Source: a virus
Strand: one strand, 5' to 3'
Length of the DNA stretch: 64,000 bases
Virus record (IMG/VR): IMGVR_UViG_3300027972_000007
Coordinates: 106,171-170,170 of that record
Of this stretch, positions 14,088 through 23,551 are shown in pieces; position 1 is the first letter of the stretch, and each line of letters begins with the position of its first letter. The position numbers and the translations under genes are program-made. Under the pieces are notes generated by a model. That model ran no database searches. It had not been told where the DNA came from and saw only the letters and a list, made by a program, of their open reading frames with translations.

Positions 14088-14827
14088 GATTTAACCTTCA
14101 AATTTTCAATTAATTGAATAGTAAAAGGAAACAGTATTCCTCTTTTAGTATATTTCTGTATTAATTTCTCTTTTCCTATTTTCCACTCGTCAGTTAATGA
14201 TCCTAATCCTTCGCTTTTATGCTTTACTAATATATCGGCAACTGCAACTTTATATTCGGTATTAATCAACATATCTAAACAAAAAGAAATATCATAAAAA
14301 TTAAAATCAAATTGTTCATCAAATCTCATTCCATCCTTTAATATTTTTCCTCTAATCATTAACATTAATCCATCACAACATATTACATTATCGCTATAAC
14401 CAATATTTCCCTTTATTAGATGTGTTTCTTCGTTATTGGAATGTTCTTGGACTATATGGCCAACTAATTTATCTGGCTCGTTAGCCCACCACATACAATT
14501 TTCTTTATATTCTAAACAACCAATAACTCCCAATAACCCAATTTTTGGATTACTGAAAACCATTTCAACTTTTTCTTCAAAACACTTATCTAATATTTCA
14601 ACATCGTTATGTACAAAAATAACAATATCATTATCATTTAAAGAATCTTTAATATGTTCGATTGCATCATTATATTTTTTTGTTAAAGTTAATGTTTCGC
14701 CTTCTTTATCAAAAACATCATAAGAAACAGTTTCTCTATTAGAAAAATATTTGCCAATATATTTTTCATATATTTCTTTATCGTCTTTATTTCTTGCAAT
14801 TACAAATTTTATCATATTCTCATTCAA
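14084..14827 (-). CDS. Glycosyltransferase-like protein
   Basis: A 247-residue protein with IVIFVHNDVEIL near residue 75 and CDGLMLMIRGKIL...FDEQFDFNFYDISFCLDM near residues 150-185. This is the pattern of a GT2-like family in which the HND replaces the usual DxD and the later FYDxxFC motif lies in the acceptor site. It would be cytoplasmic. It is coupled to genes on both sides by ATGA overlaps. Confidence 0.7.
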   Translation of the reverse strand: MNENMIKFVIARNKDDKEIYEKYIGKYFSNRETVSYDVFDKEGETLTLTKKYNDAIEHIKDSLNDNDIVIFVHNDVEILDKCFEEKVEMVFSNPKIGLLGVIGCLEYKENCMWWANEPDKLVGHIVQEHSNNEETHLIKGNIGYSDNVICCDGLMLMIRGKILKDGMRFDEQFDFNFYDISFCLDMLINTEYKVAVADILVKHKSEGLGSLTDEWKIGKEKLIQKYTKRGILFPFTIQLIENLKVKS

Positions 14828-15012
14828 TCCTTTTTACATAATTCTTTTTCTAAAAAAATATTTGCATTAACCCAATCATAGAAAATTTTTATGTCATGAA
14901 TTCCTTCACCTATAATTTTAATTGCTTGTTCGTAAGTAATTTTATATTTATAAGCAAATTGTTTCGTTTGTGTTATACCATAATTAATTTGATCTTCACT
15001 TAATTGTTTCAT
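14824..15012 (-). CDS. Hypothetical protein
   Basis: A 62-residue helical protein (start MKQLSEDQINYGITQTK; AAGG upstream of the ATG at 15012). It is not recognised. It sits between the clamp-loader ATPase gene and a glycosyltransferase-like gene, overlapping the latter. Confidence 0.5.
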   Translation of the reverse strand: MKQLSEDQINYGITQTKQFAYKYKITYEQAIKIIGEGIHDIKIFYDWVNANIFLEKELCKKD

Positions 15013-15014
15013 GA

Positions 15015-15956
15015 TTACCTTAAACACTTCTGAAAAAATTCAATTAATGTAGCACAAAAATTAATTTCTTTGTCAATAACTATAGAATCCCAACGCATAC
15101 CTTCTGCAATAATAGATATTGCTTGCGCTCTTTTATCCTCTTTCAATCGAGGAATAATATTATCAAATATTAAACGATATAATTCACTATAATTCATACT
15201 CTTTTCTAATAGATATTTTCTTATTTTGGCATACTCAACATTCATAATCATATCGTAAAATTCGTCATTCACTGCTTGCATATCCAATATTTGTTCATTA
15301 ATACAATCATATATACTGGAAAATTGCTGTAATAGTTTTATCATTGAACGAATATCGGGATAATTTTTATCAATTATTTTATTGATAACTTCTTCTTTAT
15401 ATTCTACTTTTTTATACGAAAGAATTTCAGTTAATCTCTTCAAAATCTTAGGTTTCATTTCATCTACAACTTTTTTATCTGTCATATTGAAATCGACTAA
15501 TTCACATCTTGATTGAAGAGGATCAATTACTCTTGTAATTTGATTACATGTTAAAATAAATCTACACGTTTGATGAAATTCCTCTATAAATGCACGTAAT
15601 GCTTTTTGCATAGCTACATTAGAAGTAGAATCAATTTCGTCTAATATAACTACTTTCGGTTTTCCATTCAAACTTTTAACAGTCGCAAATTGTTTAACTT
15701 TATTTCGTATAGTATCAATACCAGTTTCTTCAGAAGCATTAATATAAATGAAATCGCAATCAATATCATTGCAAATTGCTTTAGCAGTAGTCGTCTTACC
15801 ACTTCCAGGCGAAACCGAAAAGAAGATCATATTCTTAATTTCTCTTGCTTCGATCATTTTTGAAAAATATATTTTCAATTTTCGAGGCAAAATAATATTT
15901 TTTATATTTTTAGGACGAAAATGTTCAACCCACAAAAAACAATCGTACTCTTTCAT
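15015..15956 (-). CDS. 44: Clamp loader ATPase subunit (T4 gp44-like)
   Basis: A 313-residue AAA+ ATPase. Walker A SPGSGKTT lies at residues 49-56, Walker B VVILDEID near 100, sensor segment ILTCNQ, and the arginine-finger motif SRC near 150, as in RFC/gp44 subunits. Four copies with one gp62 would form the loader that opens the gp45 ring with ATP. The C-terminal collar region is shorter on motifs but the length is typical. It lies one gene away from the clamp gene. Confidence 0.92.
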   Translation of the reverse strand: MKEYDCFLWVEHFRPKNIKNIILPRKLKIYFSKMIEAREIKNMIFFSVSPGSGKTTTAKAICNDIDCDFIYINASEETGIDTIRNKVKQFATVKSLNGKPKVVILDEIDSTSNVAMQKALRAFIEEFHQTCRFILTCNQITRVIDPLQSRCELVDFNMTDKKVVDEMKPKILKRLTEILSYKKVEYKEEVINKIIDKNYPDIRSMIKLLQQFSSIYDCINEQILDMQAVNDEFYDMIMNVEYAKIRKYLLEKSMNYSELYRLIFDNIIPRLKEDKRAQAISIIAEGMRWDSIVIDKEINFCATLIEFFQKCLR

Positions 15957-15957
15957 A

Positions 15958-16419
15958 TTATTTTCCTTTGCGTTTCATTTGTTTTCTTATTTGCTTTTTA
16001 TAAAATCTTCTCTGATTGCGGTTCATATTAATATTTAACCCCTGCAAATACTGTTTCTGTTTTTCAGAATCAGGAAAAATGCAACCACAAGCAAATGGTT
16101 CACCTGTAGTTGCAGACCTCCCCAACCATCCCCTACCCCCACATTTTCTACAACCTTTTTTTGGTTCTTTAATATTGATTCCATTTTTTTGTGCTATTAC
16201 TTTTATTATTTGATATGGATTTAAATTTTTCTTATCAACAATTTCTTTAGAATTTTGATCTAAATATTCTACATGTTCTTCGGGTACTTCGTATTCGTCT
16301 TGAAATTGATTTAAATCTGGCACTTTAACATCAAAACTATCAGAACTTGCAGAAATAACCTGTTCTTTATATAAATCATTTGGCGTTGCACTCAATAAAA
16401 TATTTTCTTGTTGTTCCAT
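15958..16419 (-). CDS. Phage protein with GCRKCGGRGW zinc knuckle
   Basis: A 153-residue protein. An acidic, probably disordered N-terminal half is followed by KKGCRKCGGRGWLGRSATTG and CGCIF, which form a four-cysteine metal site, and a very basic tail (QRRFYKKQIRKQMKRKGK). I recognise the knuckle as typical of small phage proteins of unknown function; nucleic-acid binding is a fair inference. It lies between the clamp-loader and clamp genes. Confidence 0.6.
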   Translation of the reverse strand: MEQQENILLSATPNDLYKEQVISASSDSFDVKVPDLNQFQDEYEVPEEHVEYLDQNSKEIVDKKNLNPYQIIKVIAQKNGINIKEPKKGCRKCGGRGWLGRSATTGEPFACGCIFPDSEKQKQYLQGLNINMNRNQRRFYKKQIRKQMKRKGK

Positions 16420-16589
16420 TATTTATCCCTTTTCAATATACGAACCATCCATAAAGGTTTTATTACTTTAATTCTTTTAAATTTCTTCCATCTCTTTTGT
16501 TTTTCATTCAAATAAGTGTAAACAACATTTAAATCTTTTTTAGCTTGTTTACACTTATTTGAAATACTTTTTAAAATATCTTCAACCAT
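16419..16589 (-). CDS. Small basic protein
   Basis: A 56-residue ORF with GAG five bases before the ATG and a stop that overlaps the next ATG (TAATG). It is strongly basic and helical, with a Trp-containing C-terminus (KRWKKFKRIKVIKPLW). Unknown; its position between the clamp gene and the zinc-knuckle gene suggests co-expression with the replication operon. Confidence 0.55.
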   Translation of the reverse strand: MVEDILKSISNKCKQAKKDLNVVYTYLNEKQKRWKKFKRIKVIKPLWMVRILKRDK

Positions 16590-16591
16590 TT

Positions 16592-17314
16592 TTACTCGTC
16601 TTTTTCTTCTTTTTCGCTACCTTCATTTAATGATGCCACAAAAACTTCAAGATTTACGTTTTCAGTATTATAGACGAATCTAACGATACCGTCAGATGCA
16701 ATATTAAGAGAATAATCATAATCGGGTATAAGTGTAAAAACTTTACTTGAAATGGTTATATTAAATCTCTTTTCTATACTTTTCTCCAACTTAAATTCAT
16801 CTTCCCATGAATTAGAATGTGAATCGTTAAAACATCTTATAGTAACATTATCGTTGTCAATTTTAAATGATACTTTTTCTGCTTTAATCAAACCAATCAT
16901 TTTCTTAACATTTCTCAAAATATCTTTATCGAGTTTCAATGTTACAAATTCTTGAGGGAATGTTATCTCTTTAGGGCCTTTCTGAATACTTTCAACATCA
17001 GACACTAGATATTTTACTTTTGATTTTTTAGAACAAATCAAAATCTTGTTTTCGTCTACTACCATACTCGGTTCGTCAAAAACGTTTAACAACTGATGAA
17101 ATTCTGGATAATTATAAATTGCTAATGCTTCATCACCAAAATCAAACGAATCTGATGTGGCTGAAAGTACATACGCAACAGTTACTGCCGGATCAGTTCT
17201 TTTAACAATAACTGATTTCGAATCATTTTTCTCAAAAATGATACTTGGGTTAATAGTTGTAAGATCATTAACCAAATTAAGAAAATCTTTCTTAAACTTC
17301 AAAGAATCAGACAT
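16592..17314 (-). CDS. 45: Sliding clamp (T4 gp45-like)
   Basis: A 240-residue protein with the two-domain beta-rich layout of gp45/PCNA-type clamps: a start MSDSLKFKKDFLNLVNDLT, repeated strands ending in acidic loops, and a C-terminal domain beginning near FNITISSKVF. The length is close to T4 gp45 (228). As a trimer it tethers the polymerase and, in T4, also activates late transcription. AAGGAG lies seven bases before the ATG at 17314. It is preceded by a special ~125-bp regulatory region also found at 60.3 kb. Confidence 0.85.
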   Translation of the reverse strand: MSDSLKFKKDFLNLVNDLTTINPSIIFEKNDSKSVIVKRTDPAVTVAYVLSATSDSFDFGDEALAIYNYPEFHQLLNVFDEPSMVVDENKILICSKKSKVKYLVSDVESIQKGPKEITFPQEFVTLKLDKDILRNVKKMIGLIKAEKVSFKIDNDNVTIRCFNDSHSNSWEDEFKLEKSIEKRFNITISSKVFTLIPDYDYSLNIASDGIVRFVYNTENVNLEVFVASLNEGSEKEEKDE

Positions 17315-17335
17315 AAACAAACTCCTTATTTTAAT

Positions 17336-17460
17336 TGTTTATTATTTACTTGAAATATACCCTATTTAAACGTTTAAATACACCCTACAATTAAGGATAA
17401 TAGAAAAGTAATATCAAAGTACAACAAAAATTATCCTCAATTCTAGGTATGAAATAACGT
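17336..17460 (-). promoter_or_regulatory. Duplicated regulatory element, clamp copy
   Basis: On the minus strand this ~125-bp gap contains, in order, a hairpin (AATTGAGGATAAT at 17442-17430 and ATTATCCTTAATT at 17401-17389, with one G-U type pair), the motif GTAGGGTG, an 18-bp perfect palindrome TATTTAAACGTTTAAATA (17380-17363) and GTAAATAATAAA before the ribosome binding site. A near copy lies on the plus strand at 60300-60425. It could combine a terminator for the upstream gene with an operator and promoter for the clamp. Confidence 0.8.
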
Positions 17461-17465
17461 GTTTT

Positions 17466-18209
17466 TCAATCTATCATCATAATCTTGTATAATTCTTGGA
17501 TTTGACTTTCAATTTCAGTTTTTTTAGTAATTTCTGCAGCATCTAAACCATCGCCTATTCCCATTTTATTAGTCAATTTTTTATCTTCTTCTATCTTAAC
17601 TAATAAATCTGCTAATCTGTCTTTATAATCATTTCCTCTTTCATCCCAATCAATAAACAACTTCATTATCTGTAATGGTCTTGTCCAATATCCTTTTTTA
17701 TAATATTTACAAAATCTTAAAGCTGAAGAAACAGGACAGTGAATATTTTTAATTGCTAAAAATTGCATTTTTTCGTGTTCTGCAAAATCTTCGTCTGCTA
17801 TACATTCGTTTTCATTAATTATTGCAATACGAGTTACTGTAAAATCAAAATTTTCTAATATCTCTTCAACTGTACCGTTTGTTTTAACATGAAATTCTTC
17901 TTTAGGTTTTATTAAATTAACTTTCGGGCACGGATAAAAAGAAACTGACGGTTTAAATACTACTGATATTTCATTTTCGTGTTTATTTTCAAATTTATTT
18001 GAAGTTAAAATATTTTTCAGTTCATTAAATGTTTCTTCATCTTTGCAATAAATATCAACATCGTCAGTTTGAGCTACTTTTTTAGTAGTAGAACAACAAT
18101 ATCTTGCATAGCCGCCGCAAATATATGCATTCTTATCTTTCATTAATTCATACAACTTTTTAATTTCCGTAAAACCTCTTAATATTGGCAATTTAACAAA
18201 AGTGGTCAT
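17466..18209 (-). CDS. Nucleotidyltransferase-fold protein
   Basis: A 247-residue protein with YICGGYARYCC near residue 30 and TDDVDIY near 50: the GG...AR and DxD catalytic motifs of the polymerase-beta nucleotidyltransferase superfamily, in the arrangement of tRNA nucleotidyltransferase-like phage proteins. A third acidic position may be in FDFTVTRIAI. It may add nucleotides to RNA or a protein; the substrate is unknown. It ends immediately before the regulatory element of the clamp gene. Confidence 0.7.
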   Translation of the reverse strand: MTTFVKLPILRGFTEIKKLYELMKDKNAYICGGYARYCCSTTKKVAQTDDVDIYCKDEETFNELKNILTSNKFENKHENEISVVFKPSVSFYPCPKVNLIKPKEEFHVKTNGTVEEILENFDFTVTRIAIINENECIADEDFAEHEKMQFLAIKNIHCPVSSALRFCKYYKKGYWTRPLQIMKLFIDWDERGNDYKDRLADLLVKIEEDKKLTNKMGIGDGLDAAEITKKTEIESQIQELYKIMMID

Positions 18210-19075
18210 TATTTCCTCAATTCTTCAAAATTTTTATATAATATTAACTCTAATTTCTTAATCTTTATTTTCAAATCTTCGAAACTACTAAATTTAAATC
18301 CTGCTGCCTTTGCATGTCCGCCGCCCCATTGTAATTTTTTTATTAATGTTCCAATATTCAAACTATCTACATTATGACGAATACTAACTGAATTTTGACT
18401 TTGACTTATTATAAAAATAATTTTATATCTCTGTTTCAAAAAATATTCTGCTAATTCATTATAAAATTTATCAGTATAAAACATTAAACCAAGTATAATT
18501 TCTGTTGGAAAAATTTCTAATTCATCTAATGCTTTTTGAAAACTCGCCTTTTCTTTCTGTATTAATTCTTTTTCAAAATCATTCCATTCAACTCTACCAT
18601 CTTTAAATTCCTGTCTAAATCTTTGAGGAAAATAATGCCAAAATAAAATATTCAATTCTTTTGATTTAAAATGATTATGAATCCACATATCATAATCGTT
18701 TGTTAAATGAACTAATTCATTAAATTTCGATAAATCAACTTTAAAATTCTTCTCTAAAAATAATTTTGTTAATTTTGCACCACAATATTTCTTTATTACA
18801 AATTTATTTATACTCGGATCGTGCCATTCAATAATCGATTCGTGATGATCTATTAAAATAATATTGTCAGATAAATAAATATTATCTCTATTTTCTGGAT
18901 GAATATCAGTCAAAAAAACTTTTTCATATTTACTATAATCTATTTTCTTTAATAAATCATCAAGAATACCAAATTTATAGCTAATATATTCAATATTAGG
19001 AAATACTTTTCCGAGAAGTATTTGGCACACTGTTCCGTCTAAATCATCGTGAGATATTGAAAGTATTGGTTTCAT
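18209..19075 (-). CDS. DHH-family phosphoesterase
   Basis: A 288-residue protein with all signature motifs: SHDDLDG (motif I), FLTDIH (motif II), LIDHHES (the DHH motif, near residue 80) and, in the C-terminal DHHA1 domain, GGGHAKAAGF. Two metal ions would support phosphodiester hydrolysis of a short RNA/DNA or a nucleotide second messenger. Its start and stop each overlap a neighbouring gene by one base. Confidence 0.88.
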   Translation of the reverse strand: MKPILSISHDDLDGTVCQILLGKVFPNIEYISYKFGILDDLLKKIDYSKYEKVFLTDIHPENRDNIYLSDNIILIDHHESIIEWHDPSINKFVIKKYCGAKLTKLFLEKNFKVDLSKFNELVHLTNDYDMWIHNHFKSKELNILFWHYFPQRFRQEFKDGRVEWNDFEKELIQKEKASFQKALDELEIFPTEIILGLMFYTDKFYNELAEYFLKQRYKIIFIISQSQNSVSIRHNVDSLNIGTLIKKLQWGGGHAKAAGFKFSSFEDLKIKIKKLELILYKNFEELRK

Positions 19076-20301
19076 TAAAATTGTGCAAACTTATTTAAAT
19101 TAGTTGTTACTTCTTCTTTACTGTTATCTATTTCTGATATAACATCCCTGTTTCTTAAAATAAAATTTAATGGGTCCTTTTCTTCAAATGCTCTATCAAT
19201 TAAATTAAAAATTATAAAATCTTTTGAATTAAAAACTGATTCATAAAGTTCTTTTTCATCTACATTAATGGTATTTTCCATAATATTTTTATAATCTAAA
19301 AATTTATATAAATTATGCATAGCAACATAATTATAAAAATCTATATTTAATCCCGTTCCTCTCTTACCAACAAATCCTAATAAATCAGAGAATTTCATCG
19401 CCTTACAAACTGGACACTGACAAGGCAAATTAACATCTAAATTAATTTTTCTCTTTTCTCTATTTATTTTGTTAGAAATACACATATATTTTATTCCGTC
19501 TCTACTACACAATAGGCCATATCTCCCAAAACCGGCAGAAATTGTAAATATTGATGAATCAAAAGAAATATTAATATTCAAACCCAAATCATTTAATTTC
19601 TTTTGTAAATAAAATATATAAGGTAAAGAAAATAATTTACTATATCCTAAAATATGTATTAAACATTGTTTATTATTATTCTTTTCAATTTCGCCTTTTG
19701 AAAACAAAAAGAAAAAACTATATAATATATAAAATAAATTAACTGAACAGCCACCCAATGCCCAACCACCAGCAAAAGAAAAATCTTTAACTGAATCATA
19801 CCACAAACTAATTTTTTCTTTATCTCTTCCATGTAATACATTTAAATATTTAGTTTTGCCTGTTTGTTTATTCTGAAAGTACTCGAAATTTTTTACACTA
19901 ATTTTTATTTTTTCTTTAAAGTGTTCGCTAAAATTTTTTTTCGAGTTTTCATTTGAAACATATGGTGGGAAATCTAAATTTATTGCATAATTTGTATTAT
20001 TTTCTAACCAATTAAATATTTTTCCTACTATATCATTTTCATATTTTAAAACGCCGGTCGCTAATTGAAACCCACCGCTATCTCCCAAAACAATATTTCT
20101 ATTCAAATCATAATTTAAATCTTTTTTTGTTTCTTTTTTATAATTATGCCCGGCAGAAATCAACAAATAATTATAATTAAAAACACTATCTTTTTCATAA
20201 ATTTTAAAACTTTTATTTGTATATTTATGAAATAAATTATCTTTGAACATCTTTAATTGTGGCACAAAATAAGCGGGAAAATAAATAGTTTTATTCATCA
20301 A
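19075..20301 (-). CDS. dpdA: DpdA-like DNA guanine transglycosylase
   Basis: A 408-residue member of the tRNA-guanine transglycosylase superfamily. It has LGDSGGFQL (catalytic Asp near 74), NLDFPP, NVLHGRD, GGWALGG, a second Asp in ISFDSS (near 248), and the zinc site CxCxxC (294, 296, 299) with a later His near 329. It is divergent from bacterial Tgt and resembles the DpdA branch, which swaps guanine in DNA for a 7-deazaguanine. Together with FolE, QueD and QueE genes in the same window this supports 7-deazaguanine modification of the phage genome. Confidence 0.8.
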   Translation of the reverse strand: MMNKTIYFPAYFVPQLKMFKDNLFHKYTNKSFKIYEKDSVFNYNYLLISAGHNYKKETKKDLNYDLNRNIVLGDSGGFQLATGVLKYENDIVGKIFNWLENNTNYAINLDFPPYVSNENSKKNFSEHFKEKIKISVKNFEYFQNKQTGKTKYLNVLHGRDKEKISLWYDSVKDFSFAGGWALGGCSVNLFYILYSFFFLFSKGEIEKNNNKQCLIHILGYSKLFSLPYIFYLQKKLNDLGLNINISFDSSIFTISAGFGRYGLLCSRDGIKYMCISNKINREKRKINLDVNLPCQCPVCKAMKFSDLLGFVGKRGTGLNIDFYNYVAMHNLYKFLDYKNIMENTINVDEKELYESVFNSKDFIIFNLIDRAFEEKDPLNFILRNRDVISEIDNSKEEVTTNLNKFAQF

Positions 20302-21322
20302 TTACCTCAGTATATATATTATCAATTAAACAGTATTTTTCTTTTATAATTTCTATATTAGAAATCATCTGCAATAAATTTTGATCATAATTTAAAAATA
20401 ATTTTTTTATAAAATCTAATAATTTTTTCTTATTTTTTAAATAACTTATAAAATCAGTAGTCCAATTACTTGGATATCTAAAAATTCTATAATACATTTC
20501 TTCATAACTTAATCTATTAGGTAAAATTGGCAAAACATTTAAATATAATCCCTCAAAAGTTCCTATTCCCCATGTTTCTTGTAAATTAGCAGAAAATAAT
20601 AATTTACTTTTAGCTAATTCTCTATAATATTCATCTTTTTTATAATTTTTTTCTTGACAAAAATTACATTTGATGCCTATTTCATTCAATTCTTTTTCTA
20701 AATCTTTTAAAATTTCTGGTTGTTTTTCTTTACTCATTCTATGTGGAAAAATTATAATATCTTCCTTTTTAATATTTTTATATTTATCTAAATCTTCAAA
20801 TTTAAATGGCAACCCAGTTATAATAACTTTTTTTTCGAACTCGTAATTAAATTCTTTTAAAACCATCTCTTTATGATATTCAGTTGCGACAAATGATTTT
20901 TTTAATATATTAAAAATACTTTTTTCAAAATAATTATAATTCTTATAAAATTTTCCTAATAAATCATTTCTATCATAACTTCCTGCATGCCAAATTCCAT
21001 AAATACTAACTGGTATATTATTTAAATCGCTCATATACTTAAGAGCTATAATTCCGTAATGCCACGCGTCGTAAAATAAAAATTTATCATTTTCTTGAAT
21101 TTTATTCAATCTAAATAAATTACTAATTTTTATAATTTGTTCACTCTTCCAAATATTAGTAACATTAGGATTTAAAAAATTTTTATTATTAGTTTCTTCA
21201 TAGGTTATTCCGTCAATTTCAATTATATCAGTTCTTTTTTCAATAAAATATTCAAACACCCATTTTTTCCATTGAGAAGTATATCTTTTTTCGGAGGGTT
21301 CTAAAGTAATTAAATAAATCAT
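20291..21322 (-). CDS. GT-B glycosyltransferase
   Basis: A 343-residue protein with a two-domain GT-B look. The second half has IIIFPHRMSKEKQPEILKDL and LFSANLQETWGIGTFEGLY, the latter being the NDP-sugar binding Glu block of GT4-like enzymes. It overlaps the DpdA gene by several bases. Given its place beside DpdA, decoration of modified DNA is imaginable, but the adjacent glycan operon is the simpler context. Confidence 0.7.
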   Translation of the reverse strand: MIYLITLEPSEKRYTSQWKKWVFEYFIEKRTDIIEIDGITYEETNNKNFLNPNVTNIWKSEQIIKISNLFRLNKIQENDKFLFYDAWHYGIIALKYMSDLNNIPVSIYGIWHAGSYDRNDLLGKFYKNYNYFEKSIFNILKKSFVATEYHKEMVLKEFNYEFEKKVIITGLPFKFEDLDKYKNIKKEDIIIFPHRMSKEKQPEILKDLEKELNEIGIKCNFCQEKNYKKDEYYRELAKSKLLFSANLQETWGIGTFEGLYLNVLPILPNRLSYEEMYYRIFRYPSNWTTDFISYLKNKKKLLDFIKKLFLNYDQNLLQMISNIEIIKEKYCLIDNIYTEVIDE

Positions 21323-22221
21323 ATATAAAAATAACCTCTAATATAATTAAAATCTCTATTTAACCCAGCTTCAAATCCTTCTTTATATTCACTAAACATT
21401 TTAAATCCTTTAGACCAAAGTTCTTCAGTATTTAAAATATTATTTTTTATTAACTCCACCGACAATTCCATACTTTTAATAAAATCTGAATTTCTTGGAC
21501 TCGGCATTAAAATTGTGTGACATTTCCAACAATTTTCGAAAAAATTAGTTACAATATTTTCCTTAGGTGTACTTGCATAATTAATAATACCTTCATTTTT
21601 ACAAATGTTTGTTATTTTTTTAAAATTTTCCGCTTTAGAAGACAAATCTATAACATAATCATAACTATTTTCTTCAATATCTTCTATATTATTTAATTTT
21701 AAATTTAATTTACCCCAATTTTTTTTGTTGCTGCTCCCACAAATATCAATTTTTATTTTGAGAATTTTAGTGCAGTATTCCGCAATAATTAAAGACATAA
21801 ATCCAGAACCCACCAATAAAATATCTTTATTATTCTTATTATAATTTAAAGTTTTTTGCAATATATTTAATGCACATGCTACGGGCTGTATAATATATTT
21901 TTGATTTAATTCTGGGACTTTAACGAACTCGTTTTCTTTTGCAAAATAAAATTCAGAATAAGCTGGGTCAGAAATAGTTGAAACAAAATCTCCTTCTTTT
22001 ACATTTTTTATTTCTTTTCCCACACTAACTACTACACCCAACCCCTCATGCCCGAATTTACCTAAAAACATTGGTGTTTCAAAACCACCATATACTGCAA
22101 TATCTGAATTACAAATACCACAATATTTGGTTTGAATTTTTATTTCATTAGAATAGGCATTTCTTTCTTCATAATACCAACTATCTATATTTTTTTTACC
22201 AAAACTATGCAATATTTTCAT
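21319..22221 (-). CDS. Zinc-type medium-chain dehydrogenase
   Basis: A 300-residue MDR-family protein. CGICNSD (catalytic zinc ligand), FGHEGLGVVVSVG (the GHE zinc motif), then a Rossmann segment LVGSGFMSLIIAEY. The structural four-cysteine zinc loop seems to be missing and the protein is shorter than the usual ~340-350 residues. Likely NAD(P)-linked oxidation/reduction of a sugar or polyol, in an operon with glycosyltransferases and a Gfo/Idh/MocA protein. Confidence 0.75.
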   Translation of the reverse strand: MKILHSFGKKNIDSWYYEERNAYSNEIKIQTKYCGICNSDIAVYGGFETPMFLGKFGHEGLGVVVSVGKEIKNVKEGDFVSTISDPAYSEFYFAKENEFVKVPELNQKYIIQPVACALNILQKTLNYNKNNKDILLVGSGFMSLIIAEYCTKILKIKIDICGSSNKKNWGKLNLKLNNIEDIEENSYDYVIDLSSKAENFKKITNICKNEGIINYASTPKENIVTNFFENCWKCHTILMPSPRNSDFIKSMELSVELIKNNILNTEELWSKGFKMFSEYKEGFEAGLNRDFNYIRGYFYI

Positions 22222-23551
22222 CTTTAATTCCTATAAATATTTCTTTTTTATTTTCTTTTATAAAATTAAATGTAATATTCTCTTTAATATAAAATCTATT
22301 TTTCAATTTATATATTTGCAAGAAATCACTTAAATAAGGTTCTCTATTTAATCGAGTAAAGAAATCTTTTAACTTCGTCCCACCATTTAATAAATATTTA
22401 TAAAACGCAGATTTATTATTTATTTCAATATTTTCTATATTTTTATTTCTTAAATTTAATAGATATTCCCCCCAATAATTTTTATCAATATTATTCAACT
22501 TAATTGAATTATTTAACAATGTATTTCTATCTATTGGCTCATTATAAAGATTAAATAAATCATCTACTACTTCTTCTCTATCTGTAACATTTACGAAACC
22601 ATCCCACATTTTCCACCAACCATATTCTTTCATTAATAAACAATGAATATATGGCATGCATTCTTTTATAACAATGCAATAAGCTTCTAATTTTGAAGGA
22701 TAAAATAAAACCTTACTATTAGATATAATATTAATTTTTTCTTGTTCATTTAAATTAGCATAAATTTCAAAATTATTATAATTTATTTCTTTAAATTTAT
22801 TTTTAAATTTAATCTTATTATTTTCTTTAGTAATAATTTTTATTTTATATTCACAATTATATTTTTTCTTTAATTTATTTATAACATCGAAAAAGAATAA
22901 AATATTTTTTCTATCGTCCCACCTTCCTATAAATAAAATTCCTTCATTTTCTGAAATATTTGGGTTATATTTTTCTTCATAAAGGATCGGAAGTACGATA
23001 CAATTTCCGTCTAATAATTTATTATTCAATTCACTTTGAGTAGCAAAATTTATACCAGGTAATAATTTCACATTTTTTAAAAAATCTATATATTGTTTAG
23101 AAAAAACATCTGTATTAGAATTATGTATTTCAGAATATTGAATAATTGAATGACAATGAGTATAATATAATACATGAATATATTTTTGCAAACCAAAATT
23201 TTGCACGCATAGAACAGATTCTACATCATTACAAATCAATAAATCAAAAATATTTTCCTTTAAAGATTCTGTAAAACTTTTTCTATAATTAATTACATTT
23301 TCGTATTGAATTCCTTCTTCAAATTGAAAAATTTGTCTATGTTCTGTTATTTTAATTGGATTTTCATTAAAATAGATATTTAAATCTTCTAAATTTAAAT
23401 CTTTTATTGAATTTTTAAAGGGCGAATTTACTATTAAACATATTCGCCAATTATATTCTTTAAAAATTTTTACACATGATAATAAAAATACTCCTATACC
23501 ACAAGGATAGAAAAATTTACTATCAAAAAATATTCCTACAGTCTTAACCAC
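22205..23551 (-). CDS. Family 4-type glycosyltransferase
   Basis: A 448-residue GT-B enzyme. GILFIGRWDDRKNILFF (start of the second Rossmann domain) and VLFYPSKLEAYCIVIKECM (donor binding) are the standard GT4 landmarks. The C-terminal ~100 residues are extra and lack known motifs. It overlaps both neighbours, so it belongs to a five-gene glycan operon from 24.4 down to 20.3 kb. Confidence 0.8.
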   Translation of the reverse strand: MVKTVGIFFDSKFFYPCGIGVFLLSCVKIFKEYNWRICLIVNSPFKNSIKDLNLEDLNIYFNENPIKITEHRQIFQFEEGIQYENVINYRKSFTESLKENIFDLLICNDVESVLCVQNFGLQKYIHVLYYTHCHSIIQYSEIHNSNTDVFSKQYIDFLKNVKLLPGINFATQSELNNKLLDGNCIVLPILYEEKYNPNISENEGILFIGRWDDRKNILFFFDVINKLKKKYNCEYKIKIITKENNKIKFKNKFKEINYNNFEIYANLNEQEKINIISNSKVLFYPSKLEAYCIVIKECMPYIHCLLMKEYGWWKMWDGFVNVTDREEVVDDLFNLYNEPIDRNTLLNNSIKLNNIDKNYWGEYLLNLRNKNIENIEINNKSAFYKYLLNGGTKLKDFFTRLNREPYLSDFLQIYKLKNRFYIKENITFNFIKENKKEIFIGIKDENIA